Source of the DNA: Papilionanthe hookeriana x Papilionanthe teres
Taxonomy: Eukaryota > Streptophyta > Magnoliopsida > Asparagales > Orchidaceae
NCBI GenBank assembly: GCA_022702705.1
Contig: CM040424.1
Coordinates: 78,185,452 to 78,249,451 of the forward strand
DNA: 64,000 nt
Direction of reading: 5' to 3'
Shown: positions 13,291 to 22,854 of the stretch, piece by piece
How positions within the stretch are numbered: the stretch's first letter is position 1
Layout: each line of letters starts with the position of its first letter
Notes under the pieces: generated by a model
Told to the model about the DNA's origin: nothing
Databases searched by the model: none
Seen by the model: the letters and a program-made list of their open reading frames with translations, nothing else
Translations under genes and position numbers: made by a program

Positions 13291-15309
13291 GCTAACCTAT
13301 TGACTTTCTCATGATATATTTGCATTTATACGAGAGTGAAGAAATCTTTGAAGACGCTTCTTGCCTTCGACGCCTACTATGTAAACTTAATTAGTTGATT
13401 GCACTCAACTTGATATCTTTTCTTGCTGGTTTGGATAGTCATCATATACAATACTTAAAGAAGAAACACTAAGGTGTTATTGTAATAATTTTAAGATCTA
13501 CGTTTTCGAACAATCTTTAGTCTAGCAAAAACATAATTAATAAAAAAATGAAGCTTGTATTGTTGTTGTTTGTATTTGATCTTTCTAAAATGGGAGTCTA
13601 TTTCAGCCTGTTATGTATTTTTTGGTGGAAGTCTTGTGTCCTGGAGAAAAATTAAATAAGCTGTTGTAAATCAATCTAGTGTTATGTTTGCTAAATGATT
13701 TGTATTAACTCTAGTAGAAGGATTTGACTTTCTATATTGAAAGCAATCTTATCTTTCATGAATTGAATAGTCGTTTTGTCCAAAATATAGTTCTGCCAAA
13801 ATAATATCACTCCATATTTCTTCCGTGAACAACAATTAATCGATATTTTTATCAAGTCTCTGTGATCACTTCTTTCTTCCAATCTTTGTAACATGCTGAA
13901 ACTGGAGTATCATCTTGTGAGTGTAGCCTGATTAAAAGATGATTTTATTACTCTATTACAACATCATAATTGAAAATATTTTTCCTCAATTTCTTCTTAT
14001 TCTATTCTTTCATTTGCCTATAATAATGCCCCTTGTTATATTTAAAAAATGTTTTCTAACAATGTTAACCATCTTAAAACTTTGATTTTGTTTTCATTGC
14101 CATTTCTTTATCACATTTTCATCTGATCCCATTAGGTTGGTTCCTTTGTACCAGCATCGTCCGTAAGGTTGCATGTGCTCGACGGGGTATATACTCGAAT
14201 GGGAGCATCCGATAGCATCCAACATGGATCAAGTACCTTCTTTGAAGAATTGAATGAGACTTCTCATATTCTCGAACATTGCACATCGCGGTCTCTAGTC
14301 ATCATCGATGAGCTTGGCCGTGGAACGAGTACCCATGATGGTGTAGCCATTGCTTATGCAACATTACATTATCTTCTGCACCACAAGAAATCTCTGGTTC
14401 TTTTTGTTACACACTACCCCCAAATTCTGGATATACAGAGTAAATTTGAAGGATCAGTTGGAGCATATCATGTTTCTTATTTGACATCACAGGAACCTTT
14501 GAAATTAATGGACTCTAAATCAGAATTTGAAGTTGGAGATGAGGGGAAACAAGACGTGACCTTTCTGTATAAGGTTATTCATGGTGCATCTGACAGGAGC
14601 TTTGGCCTCAATGTTGCTCGACTTGCTCAGGTTCGTTTAATGCATGCACTAATCAACCATTAATTTTGTTTTCATAGTTTCTGCCTGTTTTGAATAGCCC
14701 CCAATTTTTATGGGAATTTGCATGCATACCACCCAATTCCTATGTATTTACATATCTAACACCTAAAATTTACACTTACATTTATACCACACAAATAATT
14801 CATATCACATAAAAAACACCGCCACATTAACTTTTAAAACATGAAATACACATTTCATGCATAGGTAAGGTGGCATGTGTGGAAAAATTTGAAGTTTGGA
14901 TGCTAAATATGCAAATGCATAAGAAATTAGTGCTATGTATGTAAATCTTCCTTTTCATTGTATTTTATGAGCGTTTGTATGATTCATTTCCTTCCAGTTA
15001 CCTCATCTGTGCATTAAAAGAGCAGCTTTCATGGCCGCAAAACTAGAAGCAGACATGAGTTCACAGAGGGGTAATCAGGCCAAAATGTCAGGCAGTAATA
15101 AAAATATAGAGGATGACAACACCTGTCATATTCATTCCGCTTCGCCTAAATCTGCTTATGAAGATAGTGAACACTCTGAAGAGCTCGCAAAAAACTGCCG
15201 CAGTATATTCTTTTCTATAAAATCAGCACTACGAAATGCTGACACGGACGAAATTTTTCGCTGTTGGATTGTCGCTAGAGAAGTTGTACAGATTGCGGCG
15301 AAGCGGTGA
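3694..15309 (+). CDS. MSH3: DNA mismatch repair protein MSH3, C-terminal half (7 exons)
   Basis: MutS-family ATPase. In eukaryotes MSH3 pairs with MSH2 (MutS-beta) in the nucleus to recognise insertion/deletion loops. Coding exons are 3694-3947, 4268-4399, 4779-5039, 5150-5221, 11251-11400, 14136-14630 and 14998-15309. Joined, they give 557 residues plus TGA with no frame break; every junction is GT-AG. The first exon starts at codon position 2, so the N-terminal half (roughly the mismatch-binding and connector domains) lies left of the window. Visible parts are the lever/clamp region, then the ATPase: Walker A GPNMGGKS, signature STFFEEL, Walker B LVIIDELGRG and the FVTHYP loop. The RYHPP and LAALDCLHSLA stretches and the Walker A context favour MSH3 over MSH2/MSH6. 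Introns carry two MITEs, a copia element and a gypsy fragment. Confidence 0.94.
3986..4228. mobile_element. MITE copy 1 in MSH3 intron
   Basis: The 243 bp stretch begins GGGAAATTTACATACATATC and ends with the near-exact inverse ATGTATGTAAATTCCC. The inverted termini extend about 30 bp (through ACACA and TTCTTATG inward). There is no coding capacity. A second copy of similar length lies in another intron of the same gene at 14712-14951. Short size, long terminal inverted repeats and AT-richness fit a miniature inverted-repeat transposable element; the superfamily is not assigned because the target duplication is unclear. Confidence 0.78.
5062..5097. repeat. T-rich simple repeat
   Basis: Repeats of a run of six or seven T followed by A, 110 bp upstream of the next MSH3 exon. 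It may serve as part of an extended pyrimidine tract. Confidence 0.8.
5280..5540 (-). repeat. Copia 3' LTR (left copy)
   Basis: Matches the right copy at 9539-9758 over TTTTGAGA, GGCTGAATG, CAATAAATAAT, GTACAATCTATTTTA, AATTCAGCAATTTAAAGAAG and TTATTCTTGATTGATAT. The left copy has about 40 extra bp in its middle. Confidence 0.75.
5511..6770 (-). pseudogene. Copia reverse transcriptase and RNase H, catalytic residues lost
   Basis: At 6555-6764 is MKVKKAFLYGDLKE, where the family has Asp at the second residue, then CKLKQSLYGLKLAPRA. Near 6485-6515 the YVDD box reads YVDY. At 6156-6428 is MKDLGSLSILLGPEV with VGSLNYLTITRPGIAFVV. At 5511-5790 is the RNase H end with HTKHIEVNCY and ADIFTKDLSRQRHQFL. 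Substitutions at both catalytic sites plus stops show long inactivity. Confidence 0.85.
7285..7922 (-). pseudogene. Copia integrase, frameshifted
   Basis: Two frames join. At 7593-7922 are YFMTFIDDYNWFTWIYFL (first catalytic Asp) and LRSDNEGEYMSHEFQAFL (second Asp and context). At 7285-7620 are the distal part with IFGKHPNYHMLYTFGCVLFIYV and a substituted GYS-like region. The frame shift falls near 7600-7620. Confidence 0.82.
8560..8830 (-). pseudogene. Copia gag zinc-knuckle region
   Basis: On the minus strand this reads CSSCKKFDHIARQC and, 3 residues later, CNYCKKNEHIIKEC. These are two CX2CX4HX4C knuckles in tandem, followed by PTRLQNRKPRTLH. They would bind RNA in the capsid. The frame around them is interrupted, and no full gag is present. 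Confidence 0.75.
9539..9760 (-). repeat. Copia 5' LTR (right copy)
   Basis: Counterpart of 5280-5540. No clear primer-binding site is visible on its left side, so the junction with the internal region is approximate. Confidence 0.72.
9761..10440. other. Intron sequence with short hairpin and no clear gene
   Basis: Contains the 118 bp hairpin listed separately. From about 10000 the sequence is purine-rich and is perhaps the leader of the gypsy fragment that follows. Open frames here show no recognisable domain. Confidence 0.5.
9853..9970. repeat. Inverted repeat (hairpin), MITE-like
   Basis: CTATAAAGTGCCAATTTAAT at 9853 is inverted at 9948-9970 (GGACTAATTTAGCACTTTTA), with three mismatches and one gap. 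The loop is about 73 bp. It may be the core of an old non-coding element. Confidence 0.5.
10441..10945 (-). mobile_element. Ty3/gypsy fragment: primer-binding site and partial 5' LTR
   Basis: GAGCTAGCTCTGATGCC at about 10470-10486 is the reverse complement of an initiator-Met-tRNA primer-binding site with one change. It is followed by an LTR start (TGATTCCGG) at about 10488. The purine-rich GGAGG region that follows resembles the gypsy LTRs at 21968, 28791 and 62977. The far LTR end and all coding parts are missing. It is antisense within the MSH3 intron. Confidence 0.62.
11251..11400 (+). CDS. MSH3: MSH3 Walker A exon
   Basis: A 50-codon exon, in phase at both ends, flanked by tatcag and gtatgt. 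It carries CQLVTGPNMGGKSCYIRQV, the P-loop that binds ATP phosphates. The preceding intron is 6.0 kb because of the copia and gypsy insertions. Confidence 0.95.
11401..14135 (+). other. Long MSH3 intron, mostly featureless
   Basis: AT-rich with no coding signal. It contains a 47 bp-spaced duplication of TATAGGAAGGAGAGCATCTT (units from 13131 and 13178) leading into the CT/AC microsatellite. Open frames around 12737-12928 and 13691-13894 have no recognisable domain. Confidence 0.6.
13201..13289. repeat. (CT)n(AC)n microsatellite
   Basis: About 39 bp of CT followed directly by about 50 bp of AC, inside the MSH3 intron. Confidence 0.95.
14136..14630 (+). CDS. MSH3: MSH3 main ATPase exon
   Basis: A 165-codon exon between attag and gttcgt. 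It contains VGSFVPASSVRLHVLDGVYT, RMGASDSIQHGSSTFFEEL (signature loop), SLVIIDELGRGTSTHDG (Walker B with catalytic Glu) and LFVTHYP. It also holds the segment before the dimerisation helices (LYKVIHGASDRSFGLNVA). All catalytic residues of MutS ATPases are present. Confidence 0.95.
14712..14951. mobile_element. MITE copy 2 in MSH3 intron
   Basis: About 240 bp, starting GGGAATTTGCATGCATACCA and ending CTATGTATGTAAATCTTCC. It aligns end to end with 3986-4228, including ATTTACATATCTA near the left end. It is more diverged at its termini than copy 1. It occupies most of the last intron (14631-14997) without disturbing the splice sites. Confidence 0.75.
14998..15309 (+). CDS. MSH3: MSH3 last exon with stop codon
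   Basis: 103 codons plus TGA at 15307-15309. It starts LPHLCIKRAAFMAAKLEAD, the helix after the ATPase core, and ends in a less conserved acidic and then basic tail. AT-rich 3' flank follows; no single polyadenylation signal can be assigned with confidence. Confidence 0.9.
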   Translation, partial: LPHLCIKRAAFMAAKLEADMSSQRGNQAKMSGSNKNIEDDNTCHIHSASPKSAYEDSEHSEELAKNCRSIFFSIKSALRNADTDEIFRCWIVAREVVQIAAKR

Positions 15310-16337
15310 TTAGCATTTTTTTCGCTCGAGTCATGTCTTAGAAGCTCTTGACCACCATCGGCTATATGTTTCTAGATGGGGTCCAACATCTTTATTCGAC
15401 TCACCTTTTGCATTCTGATATCTTCTACTTGTTGGCTTGGGGAGCCAAGCCGTTTTGTAAATGGTAGAATAGATCAATGTAGAGAAAAGGAATGTGTAAC
15501 TATGAGAATTGAGAACTAACCATGTTATTTAATGAAGGCATTATTATCTCAATGGCAGCAAAATGCACTCTTATATTTCCTTATGTGAATATCATAGATA
15601 TTTTTTCTAGAAATCATGTTTTTAATTACAAGAAATATTGCTAGTCATATAAATTACAAAACATCTATAAAGACTTATGATGTGTAAAATATATATGCTT
15701 GCTTGCAATGACATTTATGTCAATAGGTGGATAAAATCATTTAGATATTCTTTCTTTGTCTTAAATGTATGATTATATGGGCTAATGTTGTGAATGGATT
15801 TGGCACCATGAAAAACATTGCTTATAGTTTGTTATACAAATATTATGAACTTCACTATCTTAGAACATGTGATATTTTATATTTATGCAGTATAATCTTA
15901 GTTTAATCTACTAATTTGATGACATTTTTTAGCTATCAGGATATAATAAATACTCCTTTTTATTATTTATATTGTATTACTTGATGCCTTCTAATTTTTA
16001 TTGAATAAATATGATATTTATCGTTTTGAGTTTTCATACTCATTTATTATAAATTTTTTTTAATAAATATTTCTTGTAGGTGGCTTGGTGGATCATCAAA
16101 GTAAGGCCAGTTTAAACTCATATTTTTGTTGGGTCTAGGTAGTATTTGCTCATGTAATTATTTTTTATAAATTTTTATTACTTATGTTTTTATGTTTAAT
16201 TGTTATTAAGATTATTATAAGAAAAAAAGAAAAAACTATTATAAATGAGGAAACATATCTAATGAAATGCTACTGCTAAAGGCAAGTAAATTATAATGAA
16301 TGCTACTTTTTCAAACATGCATGCGCGCGCGCGCAAA
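15310..16337. other. MSH3 3' flank
   Basis: AT-rich sequence after the MSH3 stop, with no coding signal. The 3' UTR probably occupies the first few hundred bases. Confidence 0.5.

Positions 16338-16413
<76 letters not shown>
16323..16413. repeat. (GC)n(AC)n microsatellite
   Basis: A GCGCGCGCGCGC run at 16323-16334, then about 37 AC dinucleotides. Alternating purine-pyrimidine sequence of this kind can adopt left-handed DNA in vitro. Confidence 0.95.
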
Positions 16414-16416
<3 letters not shown>

Positions 16417-16766
16417 TGAGAAAAGTCTAAAGGGCTAATTTTATTGAAAAAGAAAGGATACATCAAGGGTGAATGAGAGGATTCAAAAGAGGCACCATAT
16501 CCATAAGATAGTAACATACAATAAAACTCCAACATAAATGGATACAGACTAAAAAAAAAAAATATCTAAAACATACAAAACAAAATAAGTAGCTATGGAT
16601 GAACCATTTTTGTTCTGCCTCTTTCTCTAGTTTTAGTGACGGAGCTAGATATCAGACTTTAAAGTGTCGTGTCATTGCCAGAAGTAATCAAAGAAAAGTG
16701 TTATCAATTAAGTTTCCAAGTTGAAATGTGCCCCCAACCTTCTTCTTCCGCGCAAGTATAAACGTG

Positions 16767-17440
16767 TCATTTTTCATTTGAAGATTGGCTCATGCGATCC
16801 TCGATCTGATTAGATGGTAGAACCGCAGTAGAAGGAAAACCAACCGTTGCAACAGTGGGAGGTTCAGTTTGTAATGTCACATCTGCATCTAGTGTTTCCT
16901 GAAGATGAGCTGCAGGGCTATCTTGATTTGCAATCCGAACATTATTTCTTGCAGTAAGTTCAGAAGCAGGGGCAATTGCTTCAGATACCAACTCCGTTCT
17001 TGTGGTGAGTCCCTCCTCAGGTGGAGCCAATGTGTCCAGAGCATCGGAGAGTTCCTGAATTACATCACATACCAACTCCTGTCTTGCGGCGAGTCCCTCT
17101 TCTGGTGGAGCCAATGTGTCTAGAGCAGTGGGGTCCTGCTTTTGACTATATCTTCTCAACTGTGGGTGCAATCTGAAACATTCCTCTTGTGGGCGTTCGA
17201 ACATCTTGCAGTGCTTGCAGTAGTGAGGTTTTTATTCCATAATGATTTTTTTTTGCCAATAACCATCGTGAGCAGAAGCTAGATTTCTTCTATATCTGGT
17301 AGTATAATATCCCTTTCAATCAAAATCCTTGCAGTGGAAGACTTTGAGCAATGAACTGTAGGTGTGTTTACTTGCATAGGTTTTCCAAGGAAATTTCCAA
17401 TTGCATATATGGTAGGATAGTAAAAGAATTGAAGCTTGAG
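16767..17440 (-). pseudogene. DUF4283/zinc-knuckle retroelement ORF remnant (copy A)
   Basis: The minus strand reads, at 17440-17280, NFLGKPMQVNTPTVHCSK and ARILIERDIILP, the end of a DUF4283 domain. At 17210-16767 comes CKHCKMFERPQEECFRLHP. In that degraded CCHC knuckle the Gly-His pair of the related copy (GHPPHQC at 59110) is Glu-Arg, so zinc binding is probably lost. A frameshift separates the two parts. The tail contains a tandem duplication (LDTLAPPEEGL occurs twice, 84 bp apart). Such proteins are ORF1/gag-like products of plant LINE-type elements. No RT follows. It lies between MSH3 and KEA. Confidence 0.72.
16985..17126. repeat. 84 bp-period tandem duplication
   Basis: Two copies of a roughly 58 bp core (16985-17042 and 17069-17126), exactly 84 bp apart, so the coding frame is kept. 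Both encode LDTLAPPEEGL on the minus strand. Confidence 0.85.
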
Positions 17441-17456
17441 GCACACACACACACAC

Positions 17457-17520
<64 letters not shown>
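17440..17520. repeat. (AC)n(AT)n microsatellite
   Basis: ACACAC followed by about 29 AT dinucleotides. It may represent the 3' tail of the SINE-like element on its right. Confidence 0.92.
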
Positions 17521-17523
<3 letters not shown>

Positions 17524-17712
17524 AAGAATGGGCTAGGGCGTGAGGTCCCCAACCCACCCTATGGGCTCAATCCCGCTAGGCCTGGGGGTGATCTAGTATA
17601 CAAATAGTTCGAGTACCACTTGACTTAAGGCGATACTATGCCACTAGAGGATTTGAACCCGTGACCTGAGAGTACTTACGACCTTCAAAGAGGCTACTCT
17701 ACCAACATGACA
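17521..17712 (-). mobile_element. tRNA-derived SINE-like element
   Basis: On the minus strand the element starts near 17712. TTGGTAGAGTAGCC near 17690-17706 resembles an RNA polymerase III A box, and GGTTCAAATCC near 17646-17656 is a near-perfect B box, about 35-40 bp downstream. A 130 bp unrelated body follows and ends at an (AT)n tract. It does not fold as a full tRNA in reading, so it is a SINE rather than a tRNA gene. The family is not identified. Confidence 0.62.
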
Positions 17713-17796
17713 GAATGCGCGCGCGTGTACACACGAGCGCGCGCACACACACACACAAGAGCCCGCGCGCGCGCACACACACACACACACATATAT

Positions 17797-17840
<44 letters not shown>
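17713..17840. repeat. Compound (GC)n/(AC)n/(AT)n microsatellite
   Basis: Alternating GCGCGC, ACACAC, CGCGCG, ACACAC and then about 20 AT dinucleotides. Confidence 0.93.
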
Positions 17841-17846
<6 letters not shown>

Positions 17847-18541
17847 ATTTTTATTTAAAATATATAGAAAATAAGTTGAATGTATGTAAACCTTTGAAAA
17901 TTTTATGAAGTAAATCTGATTTTCCTTTGAACCTTAAAATCTGAAGACACCTCGGACCTTGGAATATTATTCCAATTAAAACGTTAATTTATGTGATATT
18001 TCTACAAATAAGATTTGCCTCCGGCTTTTCTCGCATCTCTTAAACGAAACCAGCACGGACCACCAGCCCTGCGTGACACTTCACTTTACCGACGCACAGT
18101 ACGGATCGAGAAAACAACCTCCGCGATGCTCGCCTTCTTGAATTCTCCGATTCCGAGTACGAGCGCGCGATTTCTTCTCTAACCCCTGTATTCAATCGAA
18201 GGTCTCGAAGGTAATGCCGCAATCCTTACTATCATTCCTTCAGCTCGGACTGACATCCACTATGGTTTCTCCAATTCTACTCTCACTGCGGCTTTTTTCT
18301 GTAGCTGAAGTTCTAGGGTTTTGAGAGGCTGAGCCATTTATCTTGAATTGATGAGGTAAGCTTTGCTGCCGCGCGTATATTACTCTATTGGATTCTATCT
18401 TGCTTGTTTGCATGATTGGTAACGTATTTTCCTGTTTGCTGAATTCCGGCTGTTCTTATTGCATATATTTTCACTGAAGATTTCGGTTTTTTGAATCGGC
18501 TGTGGTGATTGTGTTAGTTTTCACTTCTTGAAGAGAGGAAG
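17841..18541 (+). promoter_or_regulatory. Upstream region and probable 5' UTR of the KEA gene
   Basis: The CpG content rises from about 18000 (clusters of CG near 18050-18200), as is common at plant 5' ends. Possible 5'UTR intron borders are AAG-GTAATG at about 18210, TTCTGTAG at about 18304, GAG-GTAAGC at about 18356, and an acceptor before 18541. These are guesses by eye; the transcription start and a TATA box cannot be assigned. Confidence 0.4.
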
Positions 18542-20082
18542 ATGGATGTTGCTTGTGGCTTTTGGCACTCTGGCATCGCCTATTATGGCGTTTATTCAGG
18601 TTCTAGCTTAAGGAGTAAGTCGGGTGATAGCGATTGTAGTATTGTGGAAGCTAATAGGGTTTTCTGTCGATTACGTTCAGCAAAGAGGAGAAGCCACGGT
18701 GTAAGTGCTAGCCACTGCGGCTTGCAGCGTTCAGTTTGTCGAGTGCTTTTTCCTCATTTGCATGTGAGGCGGCGTTCTCTGGCTGACAGTTCATACAATT
18801 GCAGAAAACATTGGAGGGAAGCTGTGTGGTTGCAGTGTCAGAGAAATGACTCTTTGGCATATTTTGACGGGGATGGTCAGGATCTTAATGTTACTGAAAG
18901 CCCTAAGATGTCAAAATCTGATCCTTTGGCTGAGGGCACAGAAGTTACATCAACTTCTGTTACAGAAACTAATGGTTCGTTGGATAATTTAAAGGGTGAA
19001 TTTCAGTTGGAGGATTTAAGAGAAATGCTTCAGAAGGCTATGAAGGAGCTTGAAGTTGCCAGGCTTAATAGTATCATGTTTGAACAGAAGGCTCAGAATA
19101 CATCTGAATTTGCATTCGCGTTAAAAGATGAGGCAGAAAGTGCTTGGAGAGACGTTACTTCTGCTGTTACTATGATTCAGGAGATAATTAATGAAGAGAC
19201 TATTGCAAAAGAAGCTGTCCAGAAGGCCACTATGGCCCTTTCAATGGCCGAGGCTAGGTTAAGGCTGGCAACAGGATTATTGGATCCCACAGAAGAGATA
19301 TCAGTGTCTGCGGAGCCTTCTATGCAGAGCAATGTGGAGCAGGACCTTCTTTCTTCCCAGGAGGAGATTAAAGATTGTAAGGCTCGTTTGGATAACTATG
19401 GAGCAGAGTTGAAGAGAATCCAAACAAAAAAGGAGGAGCTGCAGAAGGAAGTAGACAGGTTGAGTGAAATTGCTGAGAAGACTCAGTTGAATGCCTTGAA
19501 GGCCGAGGAGGATGTTGCCAACATAATGCTCCTGGCAGAGCAAGCTGTTGCTTTTGAATTGGAGGTGACACAACATGTGAATGATGCAGAGCTTGCATTG
19601 CAGAAAGTAGAGAAGGTTGCCTTGGCAGCTGATCTGCTGGAACAACCTTCCCAAGAACAGTTAATTGAGGAAGTGGACCACGACGTAGAGAAGACTAGCT
19701 TAGCTGTTGCTGATGGCTTAACTGTAGTAAGAGACATTGGAGTGTCACCTGCTAGTGATGTGGCTGAGCTGAGTGTGGGGGCGGCACAAAGCTCTGATCA
19801 GATGAATGGCATGCCCAGTTCATTTCCTAACAAAGAATCTGAGGATGATACAAAGAAAGGAAAGAAGCAGGAACTTCAGTCAAAAGATCTAACCAAAGAT
19901 TCAACTTTAAATGTTCCAAAAGGATTGTTAAAAAAATCATCTCGTTTCTTTTCTGCATCTTTTTTCTCTTTTAAAGTAAAAGGCAAAGAATTCACTCCTT
20001 CAACTGTTTTCCAAGGGCTTGCCATGTTTGCTAAGAAACAAGCACCAAACCTAATTCTTGGGACTTTGCTTCTTGGGTTTGG
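18542..20082 (+). CDS. KEA2: KEA exon 1: transit peptide and coiled-coil domain
   Basis: 513 codons plus two bases. ATG at 18542 is the first in-frame start after a stop-rich leader and gives MDVACGFWHSGIAYYG. Repeating E/K/L/A heptads run from LEDLREMLQKAMKELEVA to LQKVEKVALAADLL. An acidic/Ser linker and a basic patch (KGLLKKSSRFFSASF) come before the first hydrophobic stretch, NLILGTLLLGFG. The open frame reads on into the intron to 20164; the true donor is gtatgt at 20083. Confidence 0.93.
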
Positions 20083-22788
20083 GTATGTTCTATTTGTCTT
20101 CAGCAATACGTTCCTGTCAGCTGTCTTCATTTTGTTTAGTGTTAGATTCAACATAAGTTTCTGAAATAGTTATCTGTTTTTCTTTTCATTTTTTGGATCT
20201 CAGGACTGTTCTTTTGAGTACTCGACCAGAAAAAAATTATCAGCTGCTTCAACAGCCAGATTTAGCAACTAGTATTGAAGAAGTAACCTCAACTGCAGAA
20301 CCTTTGGTTCGGGAGATAAGGAGGTTCCCTAAAAGATTGAAAAAGCTTATTGCGCTTTTACCACAACAAGAGGTAGATGATATATCCTTTTGATTAAACT
20401 TGTTCTTTTGCTTGAAGGATTTGTGTTGATTACTGACGAGATAGATGAATGCATTGGATTTAGTTATTTCTTTCTTTTTTCTGTTCGGAAAGATTTCTGG
20501 TAATTACTGTATGCAAAGCCTGCAAGATGTGATGAGAAATTTATGTTTTGGATGAAAATTATTGAATGTTATGTCAAGGACTGTACGAAATGGCTCCAGT
20601 TGTTCTTCTCATGCTGTTTTCTTTAAAAAGAGCTATTTTGCTTTAAAATTATGCTATCGATAGCACTTCAGTTAATGGATATAAGTCTCTGACAATTACT
20701 CCTTATTTTGCTAGATAAAGGAGGAAGAAGCTTCCCTTTTTGATATGCTATGGCTGTTGTTAGCCAGTGTAATTTTTGTTCCTATATTCCAAAAGATTCC
20801 TGGTGGTAAGAGAATACAATTGTTTTCTTATATTTATTTTTTTATTCACGACTATGTGAAATCTTTAATCATTCTCCTTTATTTTTTTAATGACTAATGT
20901 TTTTCTTTGATTGATTTACACTTATTTCTATGGTTTGATTTCTAATATGTGATATATCTTGCCATCTCTTACATGGCTACCTATTCAATGTGCTTGTTAT
21001 CGCATAGATAAATGCAGATGTGCCCCATCTCATTTTGAAAATAAAGTGAAATACATTTTAGGACTCCACTCTTATTAGACTTTTATGATTTCTCTGGAAT
21101 ATCTTCTTTTAACTTTTTACTTTCCGAATTTGAATTATGACTTAAAGAAATTAAACTATGTGAACCGTGGAAGGATTTTTTTTATTTGGCTCATATGGTC
21201 TAAATCAATATTTGGTATGAGTAATTTCACGTTTACTTCTTGTGTCAACCTTTATCATTTTCTTTTGGTTTATTTATTTATTCTTCATTGCTTATATTGA
21301 TTCTTGTAGCTAGTTATTGTATTTACCTGAACCATTTAAGGCGGAGTTGTCAATCTTTCTAGATAGGTTACTAGGAGAAGCAAATTGAAGTTTTTTTAGT
21401 TGAACCAAATTTTAGAATAAGATGGCCAGTTTATCAAGAAGAATACTTAAAAATTTTAGGGCATTCTGGAAAAATGATTTTGCGTTGGTAAGAAGATTTG
21501 GAGGTGCACTGAGGAAGTACAAAAGTTTAATAAAAAAAAGACGTGCTTCAAAAAGATGGTGAAGATAATGATGCTTATTATCAATAATTCAAAAAACTGA
21601 TGTTTGAGTTCTAAAAAAGATGCGAAAGCTAATATATTGGTCTAGGTAGGATGTATAATGAAAATTGGCGAGTTATTACTTATTTATGATTGGAGAGTTG
21701 TTGGTGGCATGTTCTTCGACTATTGTAGCTTTTTGGATGGTTCAGTGTAGTACGTTTGGCAAAAGGAGTGATAAATTCTTGATTTTCTAGGCCAAAACCT
21801 CAAGAATTTATGACCAATTTTTACTGTTTTTGCATTATTAAATAACAGTGAAGGCATTCCCCAAAAGAGAGTTGTGGAGCATCAGTTGCACTATATGAAG
21901 GAGTTATATTGCCAAATCAAATGCTTCATTATCACCAATGGTTTAAAACGTGAATGATGAAATAAAATGATACCGAAATCGGTATGAAAATAAGGTGAGG
22001 AGAAACACAACAAAACCACTAGTAATTTTATAGAAGCTAGAAATTGAAAATACAATAAGCTGAAAGCAAATAATAATTGGAAATACTAAGGAATAGGGTG
22101 CAAGTGGTGGTTAGGGTTATGGATCTTCGGGGTTGTGGCAAGGAGGCAACTAGCAACCTGGAACGTGAAGACAACAAGATAGCTGCTGTCACTGGGTGGC
22201 GATGGCAGGGTGGACACAAAAAACAATATGTCACATATTTTCTAGGCTGTGAAAACAATGAAGGGGATGTGGGAGTGATGCAGGAAAGGATGGGAGAAAT
22301 GTATAGGAAGGATAAACAACACTAGGAGACCGCGATACAACTGAAGTATCACTTGAAACTCTACGATACAACCTATGGAGGGCGGAGATTCCAATGACGG
22401 TGTCAAAGCAAATCACAGAAAAAGCGAACCCTAAACACCAACAAAAGCAAATATACTCTTAAAAAGCGGCGACACTCCCAAGACTAGAGGGTTGACCGAC
22501 CTTTAATAACCTTGGATATAATCGTTTTAGGTAAAAAAGGCGCCCCACATCAGTCTCTCGGGGCTCGGGAAGCTTTGATGACGCAGGGGATTACTGGGCT
22601 GAACCGGCCAAGGGTTCAGCTCTCGGGGTTGGGGGAGCTTTGATGACGCAGGGGATTATTACGCTTAACCGGCCTAGGGTTCAAGTCCTACAGGAGTCGC
22701 GGTCCAACATCTTGCTGGACCGACATACTCCTTTCATTTGGGAGGGACTTGTAGCCTAAGTTCCCCTAACCCCCCACCCCCTCCCACG

Positions 22789-22854
<66 letters not shown>

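Noticed and set aside
13691..13894. Minus-strand 67-residue open frame in MSH3 intron
   Set aside because: AT-rich, no homologous motif, no supporting context.
16311..16535. Minus-strand open frame with a long Val-Cys repeat
   Set aside because: It is the translation of the (AC)n microsatellite.
17279..17557. Minus-strand open frames with long Tyr-Ile repeats
   Set aside because: They read through the (AT)n tract. Only the last ~30 residues are a real DUF4283 remnant, which is annotated separately.
17640..17712. A tRNA gene
   Set aside because: Box A and box B are present, but cloverleaf stems do not close and a long unrelated body follows; SINE-like is the better reading.
19301..20154. 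Several antisense open frames opposite KEA exon 1
   Set aside because: Shadows of the strong + strand coding exon; no domain or start context.
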